Positions 25,493 through 37,403 of a DNA stretch of 64,000 bases are shown piece after piece. Origin of the DNA: Omphalotus guepiniiformis (lineage: Eukaryota > Basidiomycota > Agaricomycetes > Agaricales > Omphalotaceae). The DNA is taken from the NCBI GenBank assembly GCA_028554645.1, contig JAQOOI010000076.1:124001-188000 (forward strand), in the 5' to 3' direction. The position numbers were made by a program, and so were the translations under genes. Numbering within the stretch: the stretch's first letter is position 1; every line of letters starts with the position of its first letter. Under the pieces are notes generated by a model that saw only the letters and a list, made by a program, of their open reading frames with translations, made no database searches and had not been told where the DNA came from.

Positions 25493-28400
25493 TCACTCAG
25501 CACCAAACTCGCATTCTCTCAGGGCATCTCCAAACCAGATATCAAAGGGAGTGTTGGTTGATAACTGGCTAGGGCAGCAGTCTCCATTGAGGTAGTAGGT
25601 GTCGGGCTGGAGGACCACTTCGAGTTTAAAAAAGCATGTGCGGAAAATCAGATCTGCGTCTGTTGTAGGAACTTCATAAAAATCAATCTGATGCCACTGG
25701 GTCAGCAAGAATAAACGAAGGAAAAAGAAAGAAAGAAAAGCACCGAAAATTTGCTGGGAAGAGCTCCAGGAGCAGGCAAATACCGACTACCAGTAATAGC
25801 ATGTAGAAACACTTTGCAGTTAGCGAGGCTCTTGTGAAGAAACCTTAGAAAGCACGCGAGCCACTTGGTCTCTTGATCAGACCTAGTGGTTGTGATACTA
25901 TTGTAGTCCACCCGAGCAGCTATGTCCCTCCAGTCCAGAATGTGACGCCCAGACCAGATTGTGGCCAGAAGAGAAGCAAGAGTGATGCCAGCACTCTCTA
26001 GCGTAGATTTTATATCCACCGAATGGGCCATCATACCATCGCGGAATGCTACTAGAATGTATAGTTGGCTTTCTTCAAGAGGTCGCGGCAGTTTGAAAAG
26101 TGCACTTAGTCGGAGCTTTGTTGTCAAGTTTGCAATCTCGGAATCATGCATGTTCTGCACACAATTAATCTAAAGATTAAAGGAAATGAATATTTGCAAA
26201 ACAATAGCAGAAAGAAGCAGCAACTTGCACTGATGTCACCAATGTACTCATATATGAGATGCATTGGATCTCCTTGAACACTGACGTCCCATCTTCCAGC
26301 ACCCTCTGTTCTTGGTCTTGGTGGCCATTTCGCCAAGCGCTCAGAAAGAGAAGGGCATACTACTTCTAGAAAGGGCCCATCCTCCATTATCGACTTTATG
26401 CTGTCACCCATCGCTGCTCTCAGAAACATTGGCGAAAGAAAGATTGGATCAAGACCCCAGAGTAAGGCAGTGTAGGCGTAGAAGCCGACTCCTTTGAAGA
26501 ACTGCTGCACAGTGGCTTTCTCCTCGAAAATATCTGGATCTTCAATCGCAGGCGTCAAATACCCATCGTCGGTGAGCTGCTGCCACATTTCTGTTTTGCT
26601 GATGATAATGTCTTCGATCTTGCAAAATACAGTTCTCCAAACTCCATGTCCAGTCGCAGTGGAATTTGATTCCAAAGTACTTGAAAGTCAAACTAAGTAC
26701 GAGAGCATGCGCACTAAAAGATACTCACATTCGAATTTCCCTGCATGTGTCTGGAAGGAAAAAAAATCTCGGCTCCAAGTTTTGAATCTCCATATCAGGT
26801 GGGGTCCTGGGTAATTGGGAGCTGTTACCGAAAGCATGAAAGCAGCTCCACAAATATTCAGCGATTTGGGATATAGAAGATCCTTTGATTGATAGTGTTT
26901 GCATATTTGATAGTGAAGGACCATAAAGCATCGCACTTGAAGATCGCCAGCTAGAGGCGACTTCTCCACTAATTCGCCTTTCCAAGTAGTGGGAAGAAAT
27001 AGTGTGCTCATCCACACTAAAATAGTTTATCGAAAAACCATCAGCAAGAATAGTGGGAGCAGTAGAAGCAATCGGTGCAGCGAGGGTAGTGGAAGCGAGG
27101 GTAGTGGAAGCAATTGGTGCAGCGAGGATAGTGGGAGCAGTGGAAGCAATTGATGCAGCGAGGGTAGTGGAAGCGAGGGTAGTGGAAGCAATTGGTGCAG
27201 CGAGGATAGTGGGTGCAGTGGAAGCAATTGATGCAGCGAGGGTAGTGGAAGCGAGGGTAGTGGAAGCAATTGGTGCAGCGAGGATAGTGGGAGCAGTGGA
27301 AGCAATTGATGCAGCGAGGGTAGTGGAAGCGAGGGTAGTGGAAGCAATTGGTGCAGCGAGGATAGTGGGAGCAGTGGAAGCAATTGATGCAGCGAGGGTA
27401 GTGGAAGCGATAGGTGCAGCGAGGATAGTGGGAGCAATGGAAGCGATCGGTGCAGCAAGGGTAGTGGAAGCGAGGGTAGTGGAAGCGATAGGTGCAGTGA
27501 GGATAGTGGGAGCAATGGAAGCGATCGGTGCAGCAAGGGTAGTGGAAGCAGTGGAAGTAATTGGTGCAGCAAGGGTGCCCAATGCAGCAGAAGTAGCAGT
27601 TGAATCTGGGCTCAGCAGCAGAGTGCGAGGGCTATTTAGTGTATGAATAGCAGGCGAGGTTGGTATAGAAGGTGGCATGGGTTCTAGGAGGTTTAGAATT
27701 GAGGAATCTGGTGAGGGTGACGAGTCGAAGAAAAGAGGTCTATGCACTGCGGAAGGGCCACCCTCAGATAAATCTGAGATTGCTGCACCACTTGCTCGTT
27801 TCTTATCATGTGTATTAGTAATTGTGCAAGACTCAGCATAGCTCAAAAAACCTACTGGACAATAGCCGTCCCAGCACATCTGCTCAAAATGGTCTTCTGA
27901 CAGTTCATTCAGGCTGTTCATGTCCTGATCATCGTAAAATCCCTCCCATAGTCTTGAACCTAGGCAAAGATGGTGGTTGTTACCGTTGACTTCTATTTGC
28001 CCAGCAATGCAGCAGTTGGTCGGTCCTAACAATCTATTAGTTTGAGACAAATAACAACTTATACAAATGCACCTACCGATAATCACAAGGCAAACATCCT
28101 CACCAACCGAGCTATAGCGTTTAGCAGACCGTGCTAAATCTTTCCATGTGACACCATCGGGATTTTTGCTCGGATTGAGAATTGGGCTTGAACTACTTCG
28201 CGAAGTCATGGAACAGGTATACACTGTCCAGCGACGCTCTCCTATTCCAGCTGCCAGTGTACCATTCAGGTTGGTGAATTGGAGATTGTGAGCACCCATG
28301 TGGCTACTGAGCAGCTCATCGACACAAGGAGCAATTCTGACTGCATGACGGAAGGTGTCTTGCACTGTGAAGTGCAAATGATGTCTGTCGGCTCTTAGCA

Positions 28401-29513
28401 GAAAATAATGCTGCTTTGCTGTTGCAGGTGAGCGCATCACACCGTTTGGGAAACCAAATGGCATATCATCGTACACTTTTGCTGGCTAGTAAGCAAAATC
28501 CGACTTGATTAGTCGGTAGCAATAAATGAAAAGGTCAAGCTCTCACAGGATAGGGGTGAATAACAAAGTGAACTGTAAGACTTGAAGAACTGGGAACTTT
28601 AGATCTAGGTCCTTGCCGAAAATGCCTGCCACTAGAGTGGTTGGATGTGCCAATAGCAAGGCTCAAAGGTGAGTGAGTATCACTGAGGCCAGCTGCACTG
28701 GAAGCACTTCGAGCACGGTCCCTTGAATATTGATGATCTTCTCGATTGCGACCAGCCTCTCTGTGACCACTTATGGTAGCAGAGCTACCTGAGCTGAAAG
28801 CAGGAGCTACCGATGTAGAAATAGGCGAGCTCCCAAAGCGTGGTGCCTGAGTGAGAGAGTGTGATGCCCCATAACCAGGAGGCGAAACATACGGGGAAGG
28901 AGATAGAGAAGGCTGCGATGAAAATAGTGAGGCTTGCGATGAGGATAAATTATATTGCAATGAAGAGTGTGAAGGCGAAGGGAGAAGTGCAGATTGAGAA
29001 GAGCGTGGAGCTGAAGCACGAAGCAATGATTGAGAAGAATGTGGAGATGAAGCATGAAGTATGGATTGAGAAGAGCCTGGGGGTAAAGCATGAATCGCAG
29101 ATTGAGAAGAACTTGAAGAGGTTGCTTGAAGAGGTTGCAAACTGGTATTAGGACTCGGAGATGCTGCATGCATATAATATGGTCGCTGGCAGTTGCAGCA
29201 AATAGTTTGACCACGCTGAGAGTGGTCACTCTATTCAAAAAAACTCAATGAAAAATTAAAGCATGGTGCAAAAAATGCAACACACCGACGAGAACATTGA
29301 ATTGCTTCCTAGGCAACTGCGACTCTCTAGAAATTGACGTGCAGGGGAAACATGAGTGGATTCTGCATGTCCACAGTAGCATATATTACTAAATAACTAG
29401 AGTGTGTCATCAGTAGAACAACGCAAGGAAAATCGGCACAAACTCACTTCATTTGGATCACAAGTAAAAGTAGTGCATCGATTAATAGCAGGGCATTGGT
29501 TGCAGAAAGACAT
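25493..29513 (-). CDS. HECT-like E3 ubiquitin-ligase domain protein (1212 aa)
   Basis: Eight exons: 29513-29448, 29396-29286, 29230-28547, 28485-28077, 28025-26729, 26679-26229, 26169-25744, 25687-25493. The N-terminus is Cys-rich (MSFCNQCPAINRC, CYCGHAES, TICCNCQRPYYM), a probable zinc-binding head, followed by a Ser/Gln/Pro-rich low-complexity stretch. Then comes a folded block (VYDDMPFGFPNGVMR) and a 78-bp minisatellite encoding an Ala/Thr/Ile-rich repeat. The C-terminal 300 residues resemble a HECT domain: FLHAITGSRYLPAPG, then FRTCFFKLEV where Cys sits in the position of the catalytic thioester Cys. Intron 6 (26170-26228) is GC-AG. Real ligase activity is not proven, because the family is divergent. 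It lies next to the left TIR. Confidence 0.65.
27040..27590. repeat. Coding 78-bp minisatellite in the HECT-like gene
   Basis: Unit starts recur at 27082, 27160, 27238, 27316 and 27394, exactly 78 bp apart, followed by shorter variant units to about 27590. Each unit encodes 26 residues with STTLA, STAPTILAAPIA and AASIA elements. Because 78 is a multiple of three, copy-number changes keep the frame open. The array lies in exon 5. Confidence 0.92.
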
Positions 29514-31411
29514 TTGAATTAAATCTTGGCAATTATATGAGTTTAATAAAAAGAACAGTGCAAACTGACTCTTAGCGTACTGTAATATTTAGAGAATAAA
29601 AATCTGCAACAAATAGCGATTAGTGAACTAGAATTGCAGAATGAGTAGAAAAACCTACCAGTCGTTGCAAATAACAAATCTAGCAATGCAAATTATATGC
29701 AGAAAGCAGGGGAAAGAGCAAGAAAAACGAAATCGAGTGAAAATGTTGGTGAAGATTCAAAATGGCAATCGTCAAAGCCAGACCACGCTGTCCCAAAAGA
29801 AACCTCATTACATAATGCAAGCTTGCAAATGTAGAACTCGTGAAAGAGATACTGATGAACCAGTATTCTAAAACAAACTTTAGGTAAATGAAGTCCACGG
29901 TGAATACACAGTCATTCTCTTCAGCAACTGCTCCTGGCCCTTCTGACCCTGCTCTTTCTTCATCTTACAATTCCACAGTGTCAGATCGGCCAACGTCAAG
30001 AGATTGGCCAGCGTCAGCGAGACCTTCACCTTTGAATGGTGAGAGGTTGCATTCATCGGCTCAGGCACTATGGTCGCTGCAGCACTCCAAATGTGCTCCT
30101 ACTTGGTGCACTTCTCGAGGTCAGCGAGAAAAAAGACCAGAGTGCAGTGCAGTGCCAAGCTCAGCAAAGAAGACACCTAGTCTTCTTGTGGCGTGAAGGC
30201 AGGAGACACCAAGTCTCAGCAGCAAAACACACAAAAACACCAAGTCTTTATGCTGCGATCCAAGCCAATGTTTTGATAACTTTTGTAAGGCCAAGGTGGG
30301 GGAGGTATGCTGTGAGGGCATGCGAGCACTTAAGCAGGAAAGGGGTGAAGGTGGGGAGCAGATGAGTGAGACCTAATAAAAACAAAAAAGCAGGAGCAAA
30401 GTCAGAAAACAAATTGAGAAAACCAAAAATACACATACTGAGATTCTTCGTTCTTCTCTTTGCACCTGAATTGAGCTGCCGATGACAATGCTCAGTGCCA
30501 CCTGCAAAGCCCAAACATGGCAATCAACATGCACTTCATTTGAACGACTGGGTGGAAACAAAAGACTACATCGCCACACGTGGTCCATTGTTGTGGAGGG
30601 AAGAGAAGGTAAAAGGTGCCGAAGTGTACCACTCAAATATAGAGATGATAGCGAGAGTTTACGGGGCTAAGAAAACAAAATCCAGGAATGAGCTGAGAAA
30701 ACAAACTGAGAAAAAAAAAACATACTGAGAATCCTTAGGAGCTGCTGGCGACGACTCTCATATCAACTGCAAAGCCCAGCCAGACTTGAGTAGATGTTCG
30801 GCAGTGGTCCTGAGGTCAGGTCCACATTAGAACAGCTCGCAATCCCACTACTTGTGCTCCTGAGGTCAGGTTCACAAAGTAGCTTGAATTACGATCAACT
30901 TGAGGTCAGGTTCACCGAGTACCTTGAGGTACACCAGTAAATGTTCGGCAGTGGTCCTGAGGTCAGGTCCACATTAGAACACCTCACAATCTCACTACTT
31001 GTGCTCCTGAGGTCAGGTTCACAAAGTAGCTTGAATACCAGTCAACATGGAGGTCAGTGGTCCCTACCCAAATGACCATTCCTCACCTGCAACACCAAAG
31101 AGTTGTAGGGGACACCCACTACAGTCAATGCGTGTGCAGGATGGGGGCAGTCAAAGGGCTAGGAGCTGAGCGATCAATTGTTGTGGTGGTTGCGAGCCTA
31201 AAGACATGTGGAAGTCAGTAAACGAGAATTTCAACGATCGCAATTGTACATGTTTACTTACTTAGTCATGCTCACGTGCACTTTCCGCTTTCAGGTGCAG
31301 GTGCAGACTAGCCCGCGTTTTCACACCAATTGGGAACTATGCATGGATTACACTTTCTCCGTACAACAACAACGCACCAAAGCCAGCACCGACAAGTCCT
31401 CGTTAGAACGT
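29514..31411. other. Repeat-rich region between HECT-like gene and membrane-protein gene
   Basis: No supported gene. It contains a diverged local duplication (about 30390-30500 versus 30680-30780, sharing AGAAAACAAA..GAGAAAA, ACATACTGAGA and TGCAAAGCCCA) and the tandem array at 30794-31050. Several short frames on both strands do not resemble known proteins. Confidence 0.5.
30794..31050. repeat. 147-bp tandem repeat with internal GAGGTCAGGTTCAC motif
   Basis: The sequence ATGTTCGGCAGTGGTCCTGA begins at 30794 and again at 30941, giving a 147-bp period for nearly two units. A 15-bp motif TGAGGTCAGG(T/T)(T/C)CAC recurs at about 30810, 30861, 30899, 30957 and 31007. Confidence 0.85.
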
Positions 31412-32482
31412 TCATACTAATATCACCGCACCGCTCTCCATAGCGTCGTTTCCTCCCCCGACCCCACCCACTCCCTCCGCCCCAGCATTGCGTTTCGGAC
31501 TCAAACCCCCTCCACCACCTCCTCTAACAATCCTATCAGGATCAAAATTCCCATCAAACGCATCCATATCATCAAACCTCCTCTTCCTCCTAATCCACCA
31601 AAACACTCCAATAATCAAAATCATCAACCCTCCCAATCCACCTACGATCCCACCTACAATCGCCCCCGTATGCGATGAAGATGAACTCTGACCGTTGCCG
31701 TTGCCGGAATTGTTGGAAGAGGAGGAAGAGGCGGTTATTGTGGCTCCGGCTGGTAGGACTGATTCGACAGTAACGATTGTGGTGAATGCTACTCCGTTTG
31801 ATGTTCCGCTGCGTAAGAACGTCAGAACGTAAACACACACGCACGCGATTCGAATGCTTACATAGAAGTACTCTCAGTCGACAACGTAGAAGCCTGCGTC
31901 AACACACTCGTACTCTCACTCTCACTCACACTCCCACTCGTACTCCCACTCCCACTCGGCGTAATTTGACTGCTCCCACTCCCATTTACCGACCCTTGCG
32001 ATTCCGAAGTCCCACCATCACTCGCACTCTGACTCGCGGCGCACTGAGTCGTAGACGTATCACTTGACGTCGTAGTAGACGTCGTACTCGTGGTCGAAGT
32101 TCACGCTGAAGGTGGTGTTGGTGTGGGCGTAGGCGTTGGGGTAGTAATCCGTATCATCCTCCCTTGATCTCTTCGCGGGCTGCTCAGAGAATCCAGAGAG
32201 TCCAGACTCCGAATCGAAGCAGCATTTCAAAGGGTTCGAGCGAGTGTCGTCGGGATCAGCTTGTCCTTTAGTGGATGTAGTCGTTACCGCTGTTGTCGAG
32301 CCAGATCCCGAAGACCTGCTGCTCAGACATGGTTTGTGGCATATCTGACTGGAGCCAAAAGGCGATGGTTCGACGCTGGCTTTATCAACACTCAGGCTGG
32401 ACGTCTGACCATCACGAGAAATATGTTGCGGACTCCTCTTGAAAACCGTAAATGTGAGCGGGTCCGACCACCTGTATCGCTC
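31412..32482 (-). CDS. Ser/Thr-rich single-pass membrane protein, 5' end unresolved
   Basis: Three exons are consistent in phase: 32482-32105, 32043-31862, 31808-31412. The product has a Ser/Thr-rich outer part (SGSGSTTAVTTTSTKG, later SESESTSVLTQASTLS), one transmembrane segment (GAIVGGIVGGLGGLMILIIG) followed by a basic stop-transfer (WWIRRKRR), and a Gly-rich tail. This is the plan of the large basidiomycete SKG6-like surface-protein class. No start Met or signal peptide is found. The frame is closed upstream by an in-frame TAG at 32483-32485, beyond which 73 more codons are open (32486-32704). It is either a broken gene or one with an undetected intron. Confidence 0.5.
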
Positions 32483-32675
32483 CTAGGGCGGACTCTGTAG
32501 TGCCTCCTTCATTTCCTCGCCTTCCTCCGACCGCCTTTCCACCGCCGCTTTCTTCACTCCAAGCGTATCCGGACATCTGATAGAACTTGACCCAAAGCTA
32601 TCAAGCTGGTAAAAATCCGTGGACTTGCTCGCTATTCTCAAACCGAATCCCATACTAAAAACAGAACATACGAAA

Positions 32676-34095
32676 TCAGCACCTCTTTCGGACGTCAGCA
32701 TCAAGGATACACAACACTGACATTGATATCACACGAAACCGACTTCCTCTTCTTATCACTTTCCAACTTTTTCTCGTCAACCCTTCGAATCGCATTATAA
32801 AGCGTCTCGCCTGTAGTCTTGCCCAAAACTTCATGATGGGCAAAGTGAGGTTATCGTCGAGCGAGCCAAGGTCTACAAAGCAGCACAGATTACTCAACAA
32901 GACGAACCAAAACATGTCGATGACGGGACGAACCTAGAGCCTCTGCAACACCACTGACTAGCCCCGCACAAGCAGCTATCAAAATGAAACCCAACCACCC
33001 ACCAAATCCACCGAACGCTCCATCAACACCAGGGCGAACACCACCATCCCACCACCAGGTTACATCATTTGTCTGGGGGCGCATAGGCGTCATCCAGCTC
33101 CGGAACCCAACGGCGATACACGCGCCAGTAATCGAGGCAGCGATAAAGCCTGCGAGGGACTTTCTTGGCGCAAGGGGTAGTCGAAGAACTGGTGTGCGCG
33201 AAGGCAAACGTGGAGTCATAGAACCCCACATACGACCGATGGTCGAGGCGGCTGTGTCGGCCCAGGAAAGACTGTACTAAGGAAGGGTGAGCAAAGGTTT
33301 TTGAAATGAGATAGGGTTACTCGCATTAAGATAGCTACAGTCGCGACGTCGAGAGGGTAAAACGTAAGCGCGAAATTGACGCCTATGATATACCATATAA
33401 CCCCGTTCGTTGTCTCCTAGAGCCGTGAGTCAGAAAAGGGCTCGCGGGGGGTACAGAAAAGAAGTTTGAACTACCTTCTCGCTCTCTCGCATGAGAAATC
33501 CTAGGAAGCGTTCATAGACGCGCGCGAAGGGAGGGTATCCAAGGCGGAGAAAATCTGCAGGCGCGATGACTGTCAGAGCGCTCCAAAGCACGTAAACTAC
33601 AGTTTGAGGAGTTCCTTCGGAAAGATACAGATATATAGTAAAGAAACCTAGCGACGGCGAAGAAAAAACGGGATGCGTGAGGTACTGGAATGAGGAAACG
33701 AAATCAACAACGTACCAATAGATGAATGCAACACTTTTCTAGGAATTTCCCAGTCAATCTTCTTTTTGGCAAGGTACCCAGCCCCAGCCTGTTCGTCGCG
33801 TCCGCGATACACGTCCATCTGTGAACGCGCAAACTCGATGATCATATCTTCACAACAAACAACGATGCGTACGATTTATACGGTGTAATATCCGTCACCG
33901 TATTCTTCGGTTGAGATGGTGGAGGCGATGCTGGATCTGCAAGCTGCGAAAACGAATTGCCTTCGCCGTCATCGTCGGCGTCATCATCCGATGTAAGAGA
34001 GGCCCACGAACGCCAGTATTTGGCAAAGGTGCTCGGGGCAAAGGAAGGTCTGTTTCGTCGTCGAATTCTTCTTCGATTGTCGGTTTTCTGGACAT
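32676..34095 (-). CDS. DGK1: DGK1-like CTP-dependent diacylglycerol kinase
   Basis: Phase-consistent exons are 33818-33716, 33647-33475, 33416-33325, 33271-32934 and 32872 onward. DGK1 phosphorylates diacylglycerol with CTP in the ER/nuclear membrane. Conserved parts are IDWEIPRKVLHSSIGF, TPQTVVYVLWSALTVIAPAD, NFALTFYPLDVATVAILILS, WADTAASTIGRMWG, LPLAPRKSLAGF, VSGVAEALDLGSLDDNLTLP. To get ILILSWADTAAS the intron 33272-33324 must be GC-AG (donor GCGAGT). Two ends are odd. The N-terminal frame from MSRKPTIEEEFDDETD must shift to reach DDDADDDGEGNSFSQ, and after LTLPI the reading runs 50 atypical residues to the stop at 32676. It may be 3'-rearranged. Confidence 0.7.
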
Positions 34096-35040
34096 GATGA
34101 TGAGCAGAAGCAAACAGAGCTGGAGCTTCCCACGAAAACCAGACGCGCTATTGTTTCTTGAACGCCGACCGCGACGACAGGATGCGTCTCTCGTCGACGC
34201 TGCCTACGACTACGACATTATGCATGTGAGTCTCTATTTTCATAGTTTGGTTTGTGTACTGATAAACCTTGCAGATGTATATGGACATTCTTATTATGTC
34301 TTCTTCACATCGTCAAAGCTGCCGGAAATGAAACTCATCCAATCCACTTCTTTCCCGTTTTGCACCAGAACCAACTTTTCCATCCTTCACTTGACATCTG
34401 CGTTCGTAGCAGGTATCATCGGTTGTTTCCTCGCACAGTACGCTATATGCGGTTCTGGATGCTTCAGTCCTGCCAGCCGGACTTCAAGCTCGAGTTCGGG
34501 CTCGTAAGCAGGCTTGCTAGCGAAACCTATCCCTGGCTCGACAGAAGTTCACCCGTTCCCACCTACTTCGCCCATCAACGTTTTTCCTTCTCTTTTCCCG
34601 ACCAACGTCGGTTATCCAGGTGGAACAGGCTTCACAGTAAGTGTTCTGTCTTGTTCGTACCTTCGACGGCTCGACTCATGATCTATATAGCCCTTCCCTA
34701 TCTCTCCATGTAACTCTCCAATAGCTACCATTAACCTCCTACGAACCACGTCTTGAAGTCGCCTTACATCTGCACTCATCCGGGAGCACTTGACGAAGCG
34801 TAAGACCGAAGCATTCACTGGCACTTCGTCCTGGTATCGTGTGTTGCATTCACCCAGTCCCCATAATGTAGGACTTGACGCATATGTAATATAGGTGCAT
34901 CAGCAACATGTTAACCTCGCGCACCGTCGCCTGGCGCGTATGACCAAACCTGTACCGATGTTAGGAAACACCTTCAACTTGACCGCGACTGAGCTTTGGT
35001 TGAAGGTAGAACAATGGGCTCGCGAATGGTGCGTTAGATA
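34094..35040 (+). pseudogene. Possible histidine-acid-phosphatase (phytase) N-terminal remnant
   Basis: The plus-strand frame contains a membrane-anchor-like segment FVAGIIGCFLAQYAIC, a Ser-rich linker, an in-frame TAA at 34505-34507, and then PINVFPSLFPTNVGYPGGTG and, in a shifted frame, LPLTSYEPR. Membrane-anchored basidiomycete acid phosphatases have this order before their RHG catalytic motif. I find no RHGARYP motif downstream and frames break repeatedly, so this is at most a degraded piece. The identification rests on weak resemblance. Confidence 0.25.
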
Positions 35041-35842
35041 GTTTCTGAGATGACAAAATCGTCTGAAATTGTATTTTTAAAGGGCCCAATTTCGATCTTT
35101 TATGTTATAAGACTTACTATATATTACAACACCCACTATGTATAACAACACCCACTACTAACATCTAAAATACATTGATCTCTTCAATATCTGTTGTACT
35201 CTCTAAAACATGTAAGAATTACTATCATTTCTTGGGATATAATAAGATTCTAAGACTATAATATAGGGGATCTTGATATAACACTCTTAAAATCAAGACA
35301 TATTATTGTTTTCTTAGTTATAACAAATACTATATGGAATAATCCTTTATATGTTTGTGTGGGTTTTGCTGATGACTGCCTTCAAAATCAATTCATCCAG
35401 TTTTTCACATCACAGGTTTTAATGTGCCATGAAATTGCAGTTCCTCACAGATTTGATGTGCTATGAAATGGACAGGCTTGTGTTTCTAGCTCAAGCAGTG
35501 TATGCAGTGCATTCATATCATATATATTTATGCTGCATCATTTCAAGGCAGTTGCATGTATACAAGCAGTACATCTATATACTTAGTTTTAAGCTGTGAT
35601 ATTTCAAGGCAGTACACAAGCAGTACATTCATATCATATACTTTCATGCTGTGATATTTCAAGGCAGTACACAAGCAGTACATTCATATCATATACTTTC
35701 ATGCTGTGTTATTTCAAGGCAGTTTACAGGCAGTATTCAGCAGTGCCACTTCAAAGGCAGTTATGGTATGGCCCTCATGTTCTGAGTATAAAGCCTGGAT
35801 GATTTCAAAAGTAAAAGGGCAACTCACAGCTCATCTCTAGCA
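35041..35842. other. AT-rich region with 55-bp tandem repeats
   Basis: No gene. From about 35540 to 35740 a unit containing ATTTCAAGGCAGTACACAAG and CATATACTTTCATGCTGTG repeats every 55 bp (clear starts at 35596, 35651 and 35706), with a more decayed copy before it. Confidence 0.75.
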
Positions 35843-37403
35843 ATGTCAGCACGCCCATCTATCTATTTCAAATTCTCCCAAGACTTTCTTTCTATCAACT
35901 CATCTGATGCTGGTGAGCTTCGCAGACTGATAGCAACTCCAACAGAGACTTTGTACCACAACAATCATCCTTCTGCACTTACTGTAGCTCTTTATCCCCA
36001 TGTTGTGCACACATATGCAGATGATCCTTCTCCGTCATTGATTATCCAGGACTTTTTGTCTTGGCTAAACAAAAACATCTCACAGGTTCCTGAAGTCATC
36101 CAGGGTGCTCTACATGCTCGTAAGATCCGTCAAAGTGCAGATCCCAAGCGGCAATTTGTCGATTCACTTGGCTTGAATCCAAACTCTATCCGCGGTCAGG
36201 AGCGCAGGCGCAAAATACACAAGTCTCTTACTAAAATTGAGGTAGAGACAGGTGTGAATTATCCCACACCCGGACACTGGCTCATAGAAACTGATTCAAT
36301 TGAAAACCGATGGAAAAAACATCTTGAGGAGCGGAACTTTGACAAGCGAGTTCATCCAAAGGATATTCTTCGCATTGATTGGTCAAAAATCAAACATGTG
36401 GTGCAGCCTGATGAAAGTGTGGAATTCCGGACCAAAGATGGAGAGTCTAGTTTCAGAGTCTAAATATATTGTCTAATCTATTCATAGGAGAGCTTGTAGC
36501 AATAGTCATCAGGGATTTTTGCAGTGATAAGGAAGTGGTAGAGCAAGTCAACAGGCTTGTACTAGAGTACACTGGAGCCACAAAGAGTGTTAGAGTGAGT
36601 TCTGTTTTGTTTTCTTAAAAACTATGCATTTATTTTGTTTTTAGTATGAAGATGCAGGGAATATTGTCATTAGTGGTTGGTCTGCTGGTGCGCGCAGCAG
36701 AGGCTGCTTTGATTGGGTCCGCAACTTTACTGGCCGGAAATACAGTGAAGAGGAGAAAGAGTCATTGCAGTATAAGGTAGCCTCAGCATTTGCGCTGTTT
36801 TGGAATTTGTCAGTCGATGTGCTTCCGGAAGAAGTAATTGAAGACTTCCGAAGCCTGGGTCGGCGGTATTATCCACCTATGGATACTGGGATACACACTG
36901 GTGGTGAGCAAGAGATGTTTACCATAGAGTACTATGGTGAAAAGCTCAGCTTTCACAATGCGGAAATGGCACCAGTGCAGGGTGTGTGTGCTGTGAATTA
37001 TGCCCGGTAAGTTGGTGCACATATTTTTGTTTCTTTGAAACTAATGTGTTCTTTTAGTCATGTACACAAAGAGAATCAGCCTCATGACTGGGCTTCTGCA
37101 TGGACCACAGCGCGGCTCTCCAATATTGGCGGTGGACATTTTTTCTTGTCAGAGTATGGGATCTGCATTAAGGCAGCAGCCAACTCAGTGGTATTGTGGA
37201 AGCCCAGGCTTTTCCATGCCACAAGTTTGCAGGATATTGAGCCTACATTACCTTATTACCTGCCTGATTGCATTGTGCAATCTGGAATAGCTATAGTTAC
37301 TTCTCCTAGATTGCCTAGTGCACTAGAGAAGTTGTTAAAGACTCATCCTTCAGTAGAAGAAGTGGAAGAGGAAGGAAGCAGGTGTATGGTGCATGATGAC
37401 TAG
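35843..37403 (+). CDS. Agaricomycete-expanded protein with oxygenase-like C-terminal domain
   Basis: Four coding blocks: 35843 to about 36462, 36488-36594, 36645-37006, 37058-37403. The last three join cleanly. The C-terminal part has HNAEMAPVQGVCAVNYAR, HVHKENQPHDWASAW, GGGHFFLSEYGICI and WKPRLFHATSLQ. The spacing of His/Asp, a glycine strand and a second His resembles a double-stranded beta-helix 2OG-Fe(II) oxygenase, but this is inference. The family is abundant in mushroom genomes and often transposon-associated, as I recall it. The first junction is unresolved: the only nearby donor GTCTAA and the acceptor at 36487 do not keep phase, so the gene may be mutated. Confidence 0.5.

Noticed and set aside
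27053..27646. Long plus-strand frame (about 197 codons) rich in Val/Ala/Glu across the minisatellite
   Set aside because: It is the antisense reading of the in-frame repeat of the HECT-like gene; the repeat period of 78 keeps all frames open. No start context or splice structure supports it.
28486..29238. Second antisense gene over the Ser/Gln-rich part of the HECT-like gene
   Set aside because: Open frames there mirror the low-complexity repeat coding and lack start or splice signals.
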